A stretch of DNA of 64,000 bases, from positions 1-64,000 of the forward strand of contig NZ_CAMLDD010000027.1 in the NCBI RefSeq assembly GCF_946478785.1. The letters are read 5' to 3'. The notes under the pieces were generated by a model. It was not told where the DNA came from. It saw nothing but the letters and a program-made list of their open reading frames with translations, and did not search any database. The position numbers and the translations under genes are program-made. Positions 54,101 to 62,133 of the stretch are shown piece by piece (position 1 is the stretch's first letter; each line of letters opens with the position of its first letter). Origin of the DNA: an uncultured Flavobacterium sp. (GTDB taxonomy: Bacteria > Bacteroidota > Bacteroidia > Flavobacteriales > Flavobacteriaceae).

Positions 54101-54855
54101 AGATTAAGCGTTTTCACAAAGGTGCTTTTTTTCTTGCCGAAGAATTTAATTTGGATATCGTTCCTGTATTGATTCATGGTGTTTCGGAAGTGCTTCCAAA
54201 AGGCGATTTTATAATTCACGATGGCAATATTACAGTTTCTATTTTAGAAAGAATTACTCCTGAAAACCTTTCTTTCGGAAAAAATTATGCCGAAAGAACT
54301 AAACAAATCAGTACTTTTTTCAAATCTGAATTCAGCAAAACGCGTCAGGAATTAGAAGGTCCTGATTATTTCAAAAAAATGCTGATTCATAGTTATGATT
54401 ACAAGGAAATGGAAATCGTAAAAAGTGTAAAGCAAAACCTGAAAAACCATCTCGAAACCTATTATCATTTAAACCAGCACATTTCGGCGAAAGCCAAAAT
54501 AGTACATTTAGGAAATGATTACGGACAAGTGGATGTTTTATTAACTTTGCAGGAACCACAGCGAAAAATAGATTCTTATTTTGCTGACGAAGAAAAAAGA
54601 GACATTGCCAAAACTAATTATATCGCTAAAAAAAGAAGAATAAGGTATCTTGAAAATCTGGAAACCATTCAGGAAATTCAATACGATGCTGTTTTAATTT
54701 CGGACGAAAATTATAACGAAATTCAAAAAGTCGTTTCTACTACTCCGTGTGTAATTTTGGTTCATAGTCCGGGACTAAAAAATACTTTGATTAGCTTTGG
54801 ATTTGATTCTGTTTTGGAAAAAAATAACTTAATCATATTTAAGAAAAAAGAATGA
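51175..54855 (+). CDS. MMPL/RND transporter fused to a PlsC acyltransferase and a C-terminal Rossmann-like region
   Basis: 1226 aa. Residues 1-830: two-fold RND/MMPL repeat (helices near 18-38, 260-420, then 440-455 and 670-805), an inner-membrane exporter of hydrophobic products. Residues 850-1060: PlsC-type acyltransferase with NHSSFLD (His900-x4-Asp905) and FPEGTR at 966-971. Residues 1080-1226: VHLGNDYGQVDVLL followed by a DAVLISDENY strand, resembling a degenerate SAM-methyltransferase fold. Fusion of exporter and acyltransferase would couple acylation to export. Last gene overlaps the next by ATGA. Confidence 0.85.
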   Translation: MHHYFYAIHLFVNRRKSLSVVLAVLILFIFGFFASQIKFEEDITKLIPTNDKADVTAKVLKQLNFADKITVIFKLEKNGSDEDLKEMATVFSDSVSNSCKPYITGIQGKIEEENIQETIDFVYGNLPLFLNNKDYETIQNKLQKDSIAATVEGNYKSIISPSGFVTKDFILQDPLGISFIALKKLQQLNVGDDFILDNGFVMTKDKKKLLLFITSNLPSSETEKNTIFAEKLKSIQENLNQKFKSKTSISYFGSALIAVANANQIKSDIMLTTTIAMVTLMLILILFYRKILIPLIIFIPTVFGALFAVAFLYFVKEQISAISLGIGSILLGITIDYSLHILTHYKHNSDIKTLYKDITMPVIMSSSTTAVAFLCLLFVKSDALNDLGIFAAVIVMASAFFSLLIVPHLYKPKENNFEHKKNVIDKLAHFSFHNNKILIGFCVLITIVCFFTYNDVGFNNDLSQLNFVPKEIKAAEKELEESTSLTSKTIYVASYGKSMEEVLQNNSRLFSDLSKEKQDNKILNFSSVGGIMLSQKQQQQKIDQWNSFWDANKKQLLKSQLIAEGSKLGFKPTTYSTFYDHLDFDFRPISAEDYLKIQALQLKEFVTEKNSFYTISTLVKVTPKQRDAFVKSASAKNNLIAIDRQQMNETFFSTLKTDFNSLVNYSFVAVILILFFFFRRIELVIVSCIPIALTGIVTAGMMGLFGIQMNIFSMIVCTLIFGHGVDFSIFMTSALQKEYTTGKNEIAIYRTSIILAVITTILGIGAMIFAKHPALRSISSVSLIGVFAALIITFIFYPILFKLFLSNRPKNGNAPFELRSFVNGVLSFFYYGFGGVLMSLCSLIIMPILPISEKTKMRGFRYVISKFMKSVLYSNPFVEKKIINNFNENFEKPAIIIANHSSFLDILAIGMLSPKIIFLVNDWVYNSPIFGATVKKAGFYPVSEGLENGIEHLRQKVNEGYSIMIFPEGTRSENNQIKRFHKGAFFLAEEFNLDIVPVLIHGVSEVLPKGDFIIHDGNITVSILERITPENLSFGKNYAERTKQISTFFKSEFSKTRQELEGPDYFKKMLIHSYDYKEMEIVKSVKQNLKNHLETYYHLNQHISAKAKIVHLGNDYGQVDVLLTLQEPQRKIDSYFADEEKRDIAKTNYIAKKRRIRYLENLETIQEIQYDAVLISDENYNEIQKVVSTTPCVILVHSPGLKNTLISFGFDSVLEKNNLIIFKKKE

Positions 54856-56369
54856 AGGAGCAATATGACGTGGTAATTGTTGGCAGCGGCTTAGGTGGTT
54901 TGGTCTCGGCTGTTATTCTGGCTAAAGAAGGCTACAGCGTATGTGTGCTCGAAAAAAACAATCAATATGGCGGAAACCTGCAGACATTTGTTCGGGATAA
55001 AACCATTTTTGATACCGGAATTCATTATATCGGAGGTTTAAGCGAAGGTCAGAATCTTCATGAATATTTTAAATATTTAGGAATTATCGATCATTTGAAC
55101 CTAAAAAAATTAGATGAAAATGGTTTTGACATTATTTCTTTTGAAGACGATACTACCCAATATCCACATGCACAGGGTTATGATAATTTTGTTCAGCAAT
55201 TAGGCTGCTATTTCCCTGAAGAAAAAGAAAATATCAAGAATTATTGCGACAAATTAAAAACGATCTGTGACTCTTTTCCACTGTATAATTTAAACTGGGA
55301 AGGAAAATATGACAATGAAATCCTGGCATTAAATGCAAAAGAAACTATTGAGAGCTTTACTACAAATGAAAAACTGAAAGCGGTATTGGCCGGTTCTAAT
55401 TTTTTGTACGCCGGTATCGCTGATAAATCGCCATTTTATGTTCATGCCCTTTCTGTAAATTCATATATTCAAAGTTCGTGGCGCTGCATAAACGGTGGCA
55501 GTCAGATTACCAAACAACTTTTGAAACAACTCAAAAAACATGGTGGTGAATTTTATAAATATAAAGAAGTTACGCGTCTAAAAGTCGAAAACAATAAGGT
55601 CGTGTCGGCTGAAATGAAAGACGGAACTGAAGTTTCAGGCTTGCATTTCATCTCTAATATCGAACCCAAAACTACACTGAAACTCGCCGGTGAGGAAAAT
55701 TTCAGAAAAGCATTTTATAGCAGAATTCAAAGTCTTGAAGGCGTAATTTCGGCCTTTAGTTTATATATTGTTTTTAAGCCTGAAACTTTTAAATACATCA
55801 ATCACAATCATTATCATTTTAAAAAAAGCAGCGAAGTCTGGACGGCTCATGATTATGATGACGATTCATGGCCAAAAGCATTTATGGCTTCGATGAATGC
55901 TTCAAACAAACAGGAAATATGGGCCGAAGGAATGACCTTTATTACCTATATGAAATTTGACGATGTCACTCCCTGGATGAATACTTTTAATACAACTGCT
56001 GAAAAAAATGACCGCGGAGAAAATTATGAAGAATTCAAATCTAGAAAAACAGCTAAATTTCTTGATGAAATTGAACTAAAATTTCCAGGAATAAAAGATT
56101 GTATTCGATCGATTCATACTTCGACACCGCTTTCTTATCGGGATTATATTGGCGGACACAATGGCAATATGTATGGTTATGTGAAAGATTGCAGCAATCC
56201 GATGAAAACCCTTATTCCTTCAAAAACCAAATTAGACAATCTTTATCTTACTGGACAAAGCATCAATATGCACGGTGTTTTGGGAGTAACTATTGGAGCT
56301 GTCGTAACCTGTTCTGAAATTCTTGGGAAAGAATATTTAGTGACCAAAATCAATCAGTCATCTGAATAA
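54852..56369 (+). CDS. CrtI/retinol-saturase-like FAD-dependent oxidoreductase (second)
   Basis: 505 aa. FAD motif GSGLGGLVSAVILAKEG at residues 11-27, the partner VLEKNNQYGGNLQTF, and the C-terminal MHGVLGVTIGAVVTCSEIL. Same superfamily as 32377 but clearly diverged. Shares 4 bp with the MMPL stop. Two such enzymes suggest two polyene redox steps, or one on polyene and one on the resorcinol side chain. Confidence 0.82.
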   Translation: MKEQYDVVIVGSGLGGLVSAVILAKEGYSVCVLEKNNQYGGNLQTFVRDKTIFDTGIHYIGGLSEGQNLHEYFKYLGIIDHLNLKKLDENGFDIISFEDDTTQYPHAQGYDNFVQQLGCYFPEEKENIKNYCDKLKTICDSFPLYNLNWEGKYDNEILALNAKETIESFTTNEKLKAVLAGSNFLYAGIADKSPFYVHALSVNSYIQSSWRCINGGSQITKQLLKQLKKHGGEFYKYKEVTRLKVENNKVVSAEMKDGTEVSGLHFISNIEPKTTLKLAGEENFRKAFYSRIQSLEGVISAFSLYIVFKPETFKYINHNHYHFKKSSEVWTAHDYDDDSWPKAFMASMNASNKQEIWAEGMTFITYMKFDDVTPWMNTFNTTAEKNDRGENYEEFKSRKTAKFLDEIELKFPGIKDCIRSIHTSTPLSYRDYIGGHNGNMYGYVKDCSNPMKTLIPSKTKLDNLYLTGQSINMHGVLGVTIGAVVTCSEILGKEYLVTKINQSSE

Positions 56370-56378
56370 AAAAAGCGT

Positions 56379-58046
56379 ATGAAGAGTCGAATTCCATTAC
56401 TTTTCCTTATCAGTTTTACTTTGGTGTTTATTGCTTGCGGAACATCGAAGTCAAAAAAACATTTACCTGATATTGCGCCTTATAACACCACTAAACCTGT
56501 TGTAACCAAACAATCCGATAGTGTATTTCTTTCGGGTAAAAATTCGTTTTTAAAAAACAAACAAGGTCTGTGGGAATTATATGTTGAAGGTGATCCGTTT
56601 GAAATTGGTCTTACTACGGGAGCCTTGTCTGATTCTCTTTTGGAACAACAGGAAAAAATATTTTTCTCCAGAATTGAAGATTTTGTTCCTTCCAAATTGC
56701 AGCAGAATCTGCTTCGGAATTTTCTGAAATGGTACAATCGAAAATTATATAAAAATGTCCCTGATGAATACCAGGTCGAAATTTATGGCGTTTCGCAATA
56801 CACTTCCCAAAATTTCAACGATATCGCACCTCAATACCAACGCAGTTTATACTTGCACGGCGCCCATGACATTGGTCATGCTCTTCAGGATCTGGCTTTG
56901 GTTGGCTGCTCTTCTTTTGCTGCATGGGGAGAAAAATCCGAAGACGGAAATTTGATTCTCGGTCGCAATTTTGATTTTTATGTAAATGACGCTTTCGCAG
57001 AAAATAAAATTGTAGCCTTTATAAATCCAGAGCAGGGTCATCCTTTTATGATGGTGACCTGGCCCGGAATGATTGGTGCCGTTTCCGGAATGAATAAGGA
57101 AGGTTTGACGGTCACTATAAATGCATCAAAATCTAAAATCCCGTTAAGTGCCAAAACCCCAATTTCTATTCTGACCCGTGAGATTTTGCAACATGCCAAA
57201 AACATTGAAGAAGCTGTTGCTATTGCTAAAAAAAGAAAGGTTTTTGTTTCTGAATCTATTATGGTGGGAAGCGCACATGACAACAAAGCCATCTTGATTG
57301 AAGTTTCGCCCAGGGAAATGGATGTTTATGATGTTCCCAATACCAATCAGTTGATTTGTTCGAATCATTTTCAAAGCGAAAATTTAAAAAATGACAAACG
57401 TAATCAATTGCAAATCGTCAATAGCCATTCGAAATATCGCTTTGAAAGAATGGAGGAACTTCTCTCTGAAAACAAAAAAATTAATCAAAAAATTGCTTCT
57501 GAAATTCTTCGAAATAAAGACGGTTTGCAAAATATAGCTTTAGGTTATGGAAACGAAAAAGCATTAAACCAATTGCTGGCACATCACGGAATTATTTTTA
57601 AACCTAAAGAAAAACTGGTTTGGATTTCGGCAAATCCGTATCAATTAGGTGAGTTTGTCTGCTATAACTTGGATTCCATTTTTAAGGAGAGAAAATCGAA
57701 TCTGGCAATTTCATTCGAGGAAGAAAATTTAAATATTGCTAAAGATCCATTTTTGGAAAGTCCGGCTTTTCAAAATTATAAAAAGTTCAAAATTGAAAAT
57801 AATCAGTTCGATTTGTATCAAAAAAATAAAGAAATAATTTCTGCTGAATTTATCCGGAACTATCAATCCCTAAACCCTGATTATTGGGTTGTGTATTACA
57901 AAACGGGGTTGTACTTTTATCAAAAAAAAGAATTTCGTCAGGCTCAGGCTAATTTTGAAAAAGCATTAACCAAAGAAATTACTACCGCACCTGAAAAAGC
58001 AGAAATTGAAAAATACTTAAAAAAAATCAAAAGAAAATTACAATGA
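56379..58046 (+). CDS. Lipoprotein C45/NTN-hydrolase-like acyltransferase with C-terminal TPR-like tail
   Basis: 555 aa. Lipoprotein signal with lipobox FIAC (residue 20). The central domain resembles acyl-CoA:6-aminopenicillanate acyltransferase (C45): the N-terminal nucleophile would be Cys177 in VGCSSFAAWG, with GNLILGRNFDF next, as in that family. Residues about 490-555 form a TPR-like unit (KTGLYFYQKKEFRQAQANFEKAL). Anchored at the envelope, it could hydrolyse or transfer the acyl group of the pigment, including the ester step outside the cytosol. Confidence 0.78.
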   Translation: MKSRIPLLFLISFTLVFIACGTSKSKKHLPDIAPYNTTKPVVTKQSDSVFLSGKNSFLKNKQGLWELYVEGDPFEIGLTTGALSDSLLEQQEKIFFSRIEDFVPSKLQQNLLRNFLKWYNRKLYKNVPDEYQVEIYGVSQYTSQNFNDIAPQYQRSLYLHGAHDIGHALQDLALVGCSSFAAWGEKSEDGNLILGRNFDFYVNDAFAENKIVAFINPEQGHPFMMVTWPGMIGAVSGMNKEGLTVTINASKSKIPLSAKTPISILTREILQHAKNIEEAVAIAKKRKVFVSESIMVGSAHDNKAILIEVSPREMDVYDVPNTNQLICSNHFQSENLKNDKRNQLQIVNSHSKYRFERMEELLSENKKINQKIASEILRNKDGLQNIALGYGNEKALNQLLAHHGIIFKPKEKLVWISANPYQLGEFVCYNLDSIFKERKSNLAISFEEENLNIAKDPFLESPAFQNYKKFKIENNQFDLYQKNKEIISAEFIRNYQSLNPDYWVVYYKTGLYFYQKKEFRQAQANFEKALTKEITTAPEKAEIEKYLKKIKRKLQ

Positions 58047-59338
58047 TTCCAGCAATAGAAAAAGATTCTTTAGAAGAAATTAAAATTTTTCAGGAACAAA
58101 AATTAGCGGAACTTTTGACTTATATCAATGGCAATTCTCCTTTTTATAAACGTCTTTTTGCAGAAAGAAACATCGATATTTCAAAAATCAATATGCTGGA
58201 AGATTTAAAATATTTGCCTGTAACCACAAAAGAAGATTTACAGCAATACAACGATGATTTTTTGTGTGTTCCGCAAAATAAAATTATTGACTACGCCTCT
58301 ACTTCCGGGACTTTGGGCGATCCGGTAACTTTTGGTTTAACCGATTCAGATTTAGATCGATTGGCCTATAATGAAGCTATTTCGTTTGCCTGTGCCGGAA
58401 TTGCAGAAGGCGATGTGGTGCAATTAATGACCACAATCGACCGAAAATTTATGGCGGGTCTGGCATATTTTTTAGGATTACGAAAACTCAAAGTAGGTGT
58501 CATTCGCGTAGGTGCAGGAATACCGGAATTGCAATGGGATTCGATTTTAAAATACAAACCTTCGTATTTAATTACGGTTCCATCATTTTTATTGAAACTA
58601 ATTGAATATGCCGAAATTCATGGAATCGACTATAATAATTCAAGTATAAAAGGTGCTATCTGTATTGGAGAATCTTTGAGAAATCAGGATTTTTCGATGA
58701 ATACTTTGTCCAAAAAAATAGCAGAAAAATGGAATATTAAGTTGTTTTCTACTTATGCATCTACTGAAATGAGCACCGCTTTTACCGAATGTGAACACGG
58801 AATTGGAGGACATCATCATCCGGAATTAATTATTGTAGAAGTTCTCGACGAAAACAATATGCCAGTAAAAAATGGTGAAACCGGCGAATTGACTTTTACC
58901 ACTTTAGGTATTGAAGCCATGCCGTTACTCCGTTTCAAAACTGGAGATATTGTACAATTACATAACGAACCTTGCAAATGCGGAAGAAATACTTTGCGCG
59001 TCGGTCCTGTAATTGGACGCAAAAAACAAATGATCAAATACAAAGGAACCACGCTTTATCCACCAGCAATGAACGATGTCCTGAGTGGTTTTGATAATAT
59101 TGAGAATCATATTATTGAGATCTCGACCAATGATTTAGGAACAGATGAAATCCTGATAAAAATTGCCGTAAAAAATCAAACTCCTGAATTCCTACAGGAA
59201 ATCAAAGATCATTTCAGAGCGAAATTAAGAGTGACTCCAAAAATAGAATTCGCTTCTAAAGAAACTTTAAATCCTTTAGTTTTTAATCCGATGAGCCGAA
59301 AACCAATTCGGTTTTTTGACTATCGAAATAATATATAG
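58043..59338 (+). CDS. PaaK-like aryl-CoA/aryl-ACP ligase
   Basis: 431 aa adenylating enzyme of the phenylacetate-CoA ligase type. Motifs: YASTSGTLGDPVTFGLT near 93-109, ATP-binding STYASTEMSTAFTEC near 236, GETGELTFT near 275-283 and LLRFKTGDI. It most likely activates 4-coumarate made by TAL, loading it on CoA or an ACP to prime the polyene. Start overlaps the C45 stop by 4 bp. Last gene of the pigment cluster. Confidence 0.85.
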   Translation: MIPAIEKDSLEEIKIFQEQKLAELLTYINGNSPFYKRLFAERNIDISKINMLEDLKYLPVTTKEDLQQYNDDFLCVPQNKIIDYASTSGTLGDPVTFGLTDSDLDRLAYNEAISFACAGIAEGDVVQLMTTIDRKFMAGLAYFLGLRKLKVGVIRVGAGIPELQWDSILKYKPSYLITVPSFLLKLIEYAEIHGIDYNNSSIKGAICIGESLRNQDFSMNTLSKKIAEKWNIKLFSTYASTEMSTAFTECEHGIGGHHHPELIIVEVLDENNMPVKNGETGELTFTTLGIEAMPLLRFKTGDIVQLHNEPCKCGRNTLRVGPVIGRKKQMIKYKGTTLYPPAMNDVLSGFDNIENHIIEISTNDLGTDEILIKIAVKNQTPEFLQEIKDHFRAKLRVTPKIEFASKETLNPLVFNPMSRKPIRFFDYRNNI

Positions 59339-59351
59339 AAATTTTTTTCAC

Positions 59352-59418
59352 CATATAAGTTATATAAGTTCATATCAAACTTTGCGCAAAGCTAAAATGA
59401 GCTTATATAACTTATATG
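59352..59418. repeat. Nested inverted repeat at the end of the flexirubin cluster
   Basis: Perfect 17-bp arms at 59352-59368 and 59402-59418 (CATATAAGTTATATAAG and its complement) flank the 12-bp palindrome CTTTGCGCAAAG at 59380-59391; both share almost the same centre. No clear T-run follows, but the hairpin could stop transcripts or be a dispersed intergenic element. Confidence 0.65.
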
Positions 59419-59443
59419 ATTTAATTTCAGCCTTTTAAATGTT

Positions 59444-59476
59444 TTGCTATGAATTAAACTAAATGTTGTAATTTTG
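59444..59476 (+). promoter_or_regulatory. dusB promoter
   Basis: TTG at 59444-59446, 22-nt spacer, perfect TAATTTTG at 59469-59476. The box covers a TTG at 59474 that could serve as an upstream start, so translation must begin at ATG 59492. Confidence 0.65.
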
Positions 59477-59491
59477 CACAAAATAGTGAAG

Positions 59492-60484
59492 ATGGTCAAG
59501 ATTGGCAACATAGAATTACCCGAATTTCCTTTATTACTCGCACCGATGGAAGATGTTAGTGATCCGCCGTTTCGCAGATTATGCAAAACGCACGGTGCTG
59601 ACTTAATGTATTCTGAATTTATTTCGTCAGAAGGATTGATTCGTGATGCTATCAAAAGCCGAATGAAGCTGGATATTTTTGATTACGAACGTCCTGTTGG
59701 AATTCAGATTTTTGGTGGAGATGAAGAGGCTATGGCACTTTCATCTAAAATTGTTTCTACCGTAAAACCGGATTTAGTTGATATTAATTTTGGTTGTCCG
59801 GTAAAAAAAGTAGTTTGTAAAGGTGCCGGTGCCGGAGTTTTGAAAGATGTCGATTTGATGGTGCGTTTGACAAAAGCGGTTATTAGAAGTACCGATTTGC
59901 CTGTCACAGTAAAAACACGTCTGGGCTGGGATGACAACTCAATCAATATCGACGAAGTTGCCGAAAGACTTCAGGATATTGGTGTTCAGGCCTTGACAAT
60001 TCACGCCAGAACCCGTGCCCAGATGTACAAAGGCCACGCCGATTGGTCGCATATTGCACGTGTAAAAAACAACCCGAGAATTACAATGCCAATTTTTGGA
60101 AATGGCGATATCGACAGTCCTGAAAAAGCATTAAAATATAAAAATGAATACGGTATCGACGGCATCATGATTGGTCGTGCAGCCATTGGTTATCCCTGGA
60201 TTTTTAATGAAATCAAACATTTCTTCAATACGGGAGAACACTTACCTGCTCCAACAGTTGCTGATCGTGTTGAAGCCGCCAGAAATCACCTGCAATGGTC
60301 GATGGACTGGAAAGGAGAGCGACTGGGAATTGTTGAAATGCGTCGTCATTATACCAATTATTTCAAAGGAATCCATTCTTTTAAAGAATACAAACAAAAA
60401 CTGGTTACCACTGATGCTCCTGAAGATTTATTCAATGTTATGAAAGAAATTGAAAAGGTTTATGCAGGTTATGAGTTTGTTTAA
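59492..60484 (+). CDS. dusB: tRNA-dihydrouridine synthase
   Basis: 330 aa from ATG 59492. FMN-dependent TIM barrel that reduces uridines in the D-loop of tRNA. Visible: LAPMEDVSDPPFRRL near 17-31, NFGCPVKKVV with Cys102, TVKTRLGWDD, and GIDGIMIGRAAIGYPW for flavin phosphate binding. Separated from the pigment cluster by its own promoter; ends in a strong terminator. Confidence 0.93.
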   Translation: MVKIGNIELPEFPLLLAPMEDVSDPPFRRLCKTHGADLMYSEFISSEGLIRDAIKSRMKLDIFDYERPVGIQIFGGDEEAMALSSKIVSTVKPDLVDINFGCPVKKVVCKGAGAGVLKDVDLMVRLTKAVIRSTDLPVTVKTRLGWDDNSINIDEVAERLQDIGVQALTIHARTRAQMYKGHADWSHIARVKNNPRITMPIFGNGDIDSPEKALKYKNEYGIDGIMIGRAAIGYPWIFNEIKHFFNTGEHLPAPTVADRVEAARNHLQWSMDWKGERLGIVEMRRHYTNYFKGIHSFKEYKQKLVTTDAPEDLFNVMKEIEKVYAGYEFV

Positions 60485-60492
60485 AGCATAAA

Positions 60493-60519
60493 AAAAGAGC
60501 TTCGATATGAAGCTCTTTT
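60493..60519. terminator. Terminator between dusB and the MATE gene
   Basis: 11-bp stem AAAAGAGCTTC / GAAGCTCTTTT (60493-60503, 60509-60519), 5-nt loop, followed by T-rich sequence and preceded by A's. Probably serves both converging genes. Confidence 0.85.
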
Positions 60520-60534
60520 CTTTTAATATGTTAA

Positions 60535-61962
60535 TTATACCTGAATACGTTTCCACTTACCTCTTTTGTAAAGTACAATTCCAGCCAAAGTTATGGCGGT
60601 TTCAGCAACCGGAATTGCAATAAAAACACCGGTTGGACCCATATTAAAATGTTTTGCCAATACATAAGCCAATGGAATTTGGAACAGCCAAAATCCGAAG
60701 AAATTAATTCCGGTTGGTGTCCAGGTATCCCCTGCTCCATTAAAAGTATTAATTAAAACCATTCCGATTCCGTAAAAAACAAAACCGGCACTCATAATTT
60801 GTAATGCTTCAGCAGCGACTGCTCTAACCATTTCGTCGTTTGTGAAAAAGGAAACAATGTATTTGCCAAAACACAATGAAATAATCATAATCGTGGCCAT
60901 AAAAATAACATTGTACTTCGCAGTCGTAAAAACTGATTTTTTGGCACGTTCAATTTGTTTGGCGCCTAAGTTTTGTCCCACCAAAGTAGCGGCAGCATTA
61001 CTTAATCCCCAGGCAGGAAGAATAAAAAACATCATAATTCGAAGTGCTGTCTGATAACCGGCAGAACCGTGATCACCTCCGGTTGTGGCAACTAATTGCG
61101 CCAGAAAAATCCAGCTGCAGGAAGCAATTACGAATTGTAAAATTCCAGGAGCAGCAATTTTTATCAAAGCTTTTATCTGCTTAAAATCCGGAATAAAATA
61201 AGAGATTATAATTCTTAAAGCACCTTTTCCAAAAAACAAATGGTATACTTGATATAATACGCCAATAGTTCTCCCTAAAGTGGTTGCAAAGGCCGCACCG
61301 ATTAATCCAAAAGCAGGAATTGGTCCTAAGCCATTAATTAAAATTGGACATAAAATAATGTTGCAAATATTCGCCAGCCACAAACTTTTCATGGCAATGG
61401 CAGCATTTCCGGTACCGCGAAATATTCCGTTGATTAAGAATAAAAGCATAATACACAAACTGCTTCCAATCATAATTTGTGTAAATCGGTAACCGTGTTC
61501 TGCAGCATCAATGGATGCTCCCATCAAAATCAGAATATCTTTCGCATAAATTACGCCCAAGACACTCATTACGCTATTAACTACAAAAGCAATAATGATG
61601 GCCTGCATTCCGGCTTTTGCAGCAGCAACCGGGTCTTTTTCTCCAATGCGTCGTGCTACAACTGCTGTCGCCGCCATACTCATTCCGATAGCCAAAGAAT
61701 ATATAATCGTAAGCACAGATTCCGTTAAACCAACGGTCTGAATCGCAAAACTCGAATGCTCTAAATGACCAACGAAATATAAATCGACTAAAGCAAAAAC
61801 AGATTCCATCATCATTTCTAAAACCATCGGAATGGCTAACAGGATAACGGCTTTTTTAATGCTTCCGGCTGTATAATCAAAAGATTCATCGCCTTTAAGG
61901 GCTTGTTTTAATGTGGTAAAAATTTTAGAAAACAGACTTTTCTGTAGGGTTGTTTCTGTCAT
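60535..61962 (-). CDS. MATE-family multidrug efflux transporter
   Basis: 475 aa with about 12 membrane helices. Typical beginning after a 25-residue cytosolic arm: AVILLAIPMVLEMMMES and FVGHLEHSS, then the second half repeat IAAPGILQFVIAS and LVGQNLGAKQIERAKKS. Na+- or H+-driven export of cationic compounds. Probably unrelated to the pigment cluster; monocistronic on the minus strand. No good TAnnTTTG upstream. Confidence 0.88.
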   Translation of the reverse strand: MTETTLQKSLFSKIFTTLKQALKGDESFDYTAGSIKKAVILLAIPMVLEMMMESVFALVDLYFVGHLEHSSFAIQTVGLTESVLTIIYSLAIGMSMAATAVVARRIGEKDPVAAAKAGMQAIIIAFVVNSVMSVLGVIYAKDILILMGASIDAAEHGYRFTQIMIGSSLCIMLLFLINGIFRGTGNAAIAMKSLWLANICNIILCPILINGLGPIPAFGLIGAAFATTLGRTIGVLYQVYHLFFGKGALRIIISYFIPDFKQIKALIKIAAPGILQFVIASCSWIFLAQLVATTGGDHGSAGYQTALRIMMFFILPAWGLSNAAATLVGQNLGAKQIERAKKSVFTTAKYNVIFMATIMIISLCFGKYIVSFFTNDEMVRAVAAEALQIMSAGFVFYGIGMVLINTFNGAGDTWTPTGINFFGFWLFQIPLAYVLAKHFNMGPTGVFIAIPVAETAITLAGIVLYKRGKWKRIQV

Positions 61963-62133
61963 GATATTTTTAGGATAAATGATAAAATTGGTCCAGATAT
62001 ATTGATCTGAACTTAAAAAGTAAAAACGTAAGTATCCTAATTATTAAAAAATAAAATAGGATTAGGCAGAAACAATCATATGCTGTAAATTTTTAAGGCG
62101 GTAAATATAAGTAATATTTTGATAAAGAAAATA

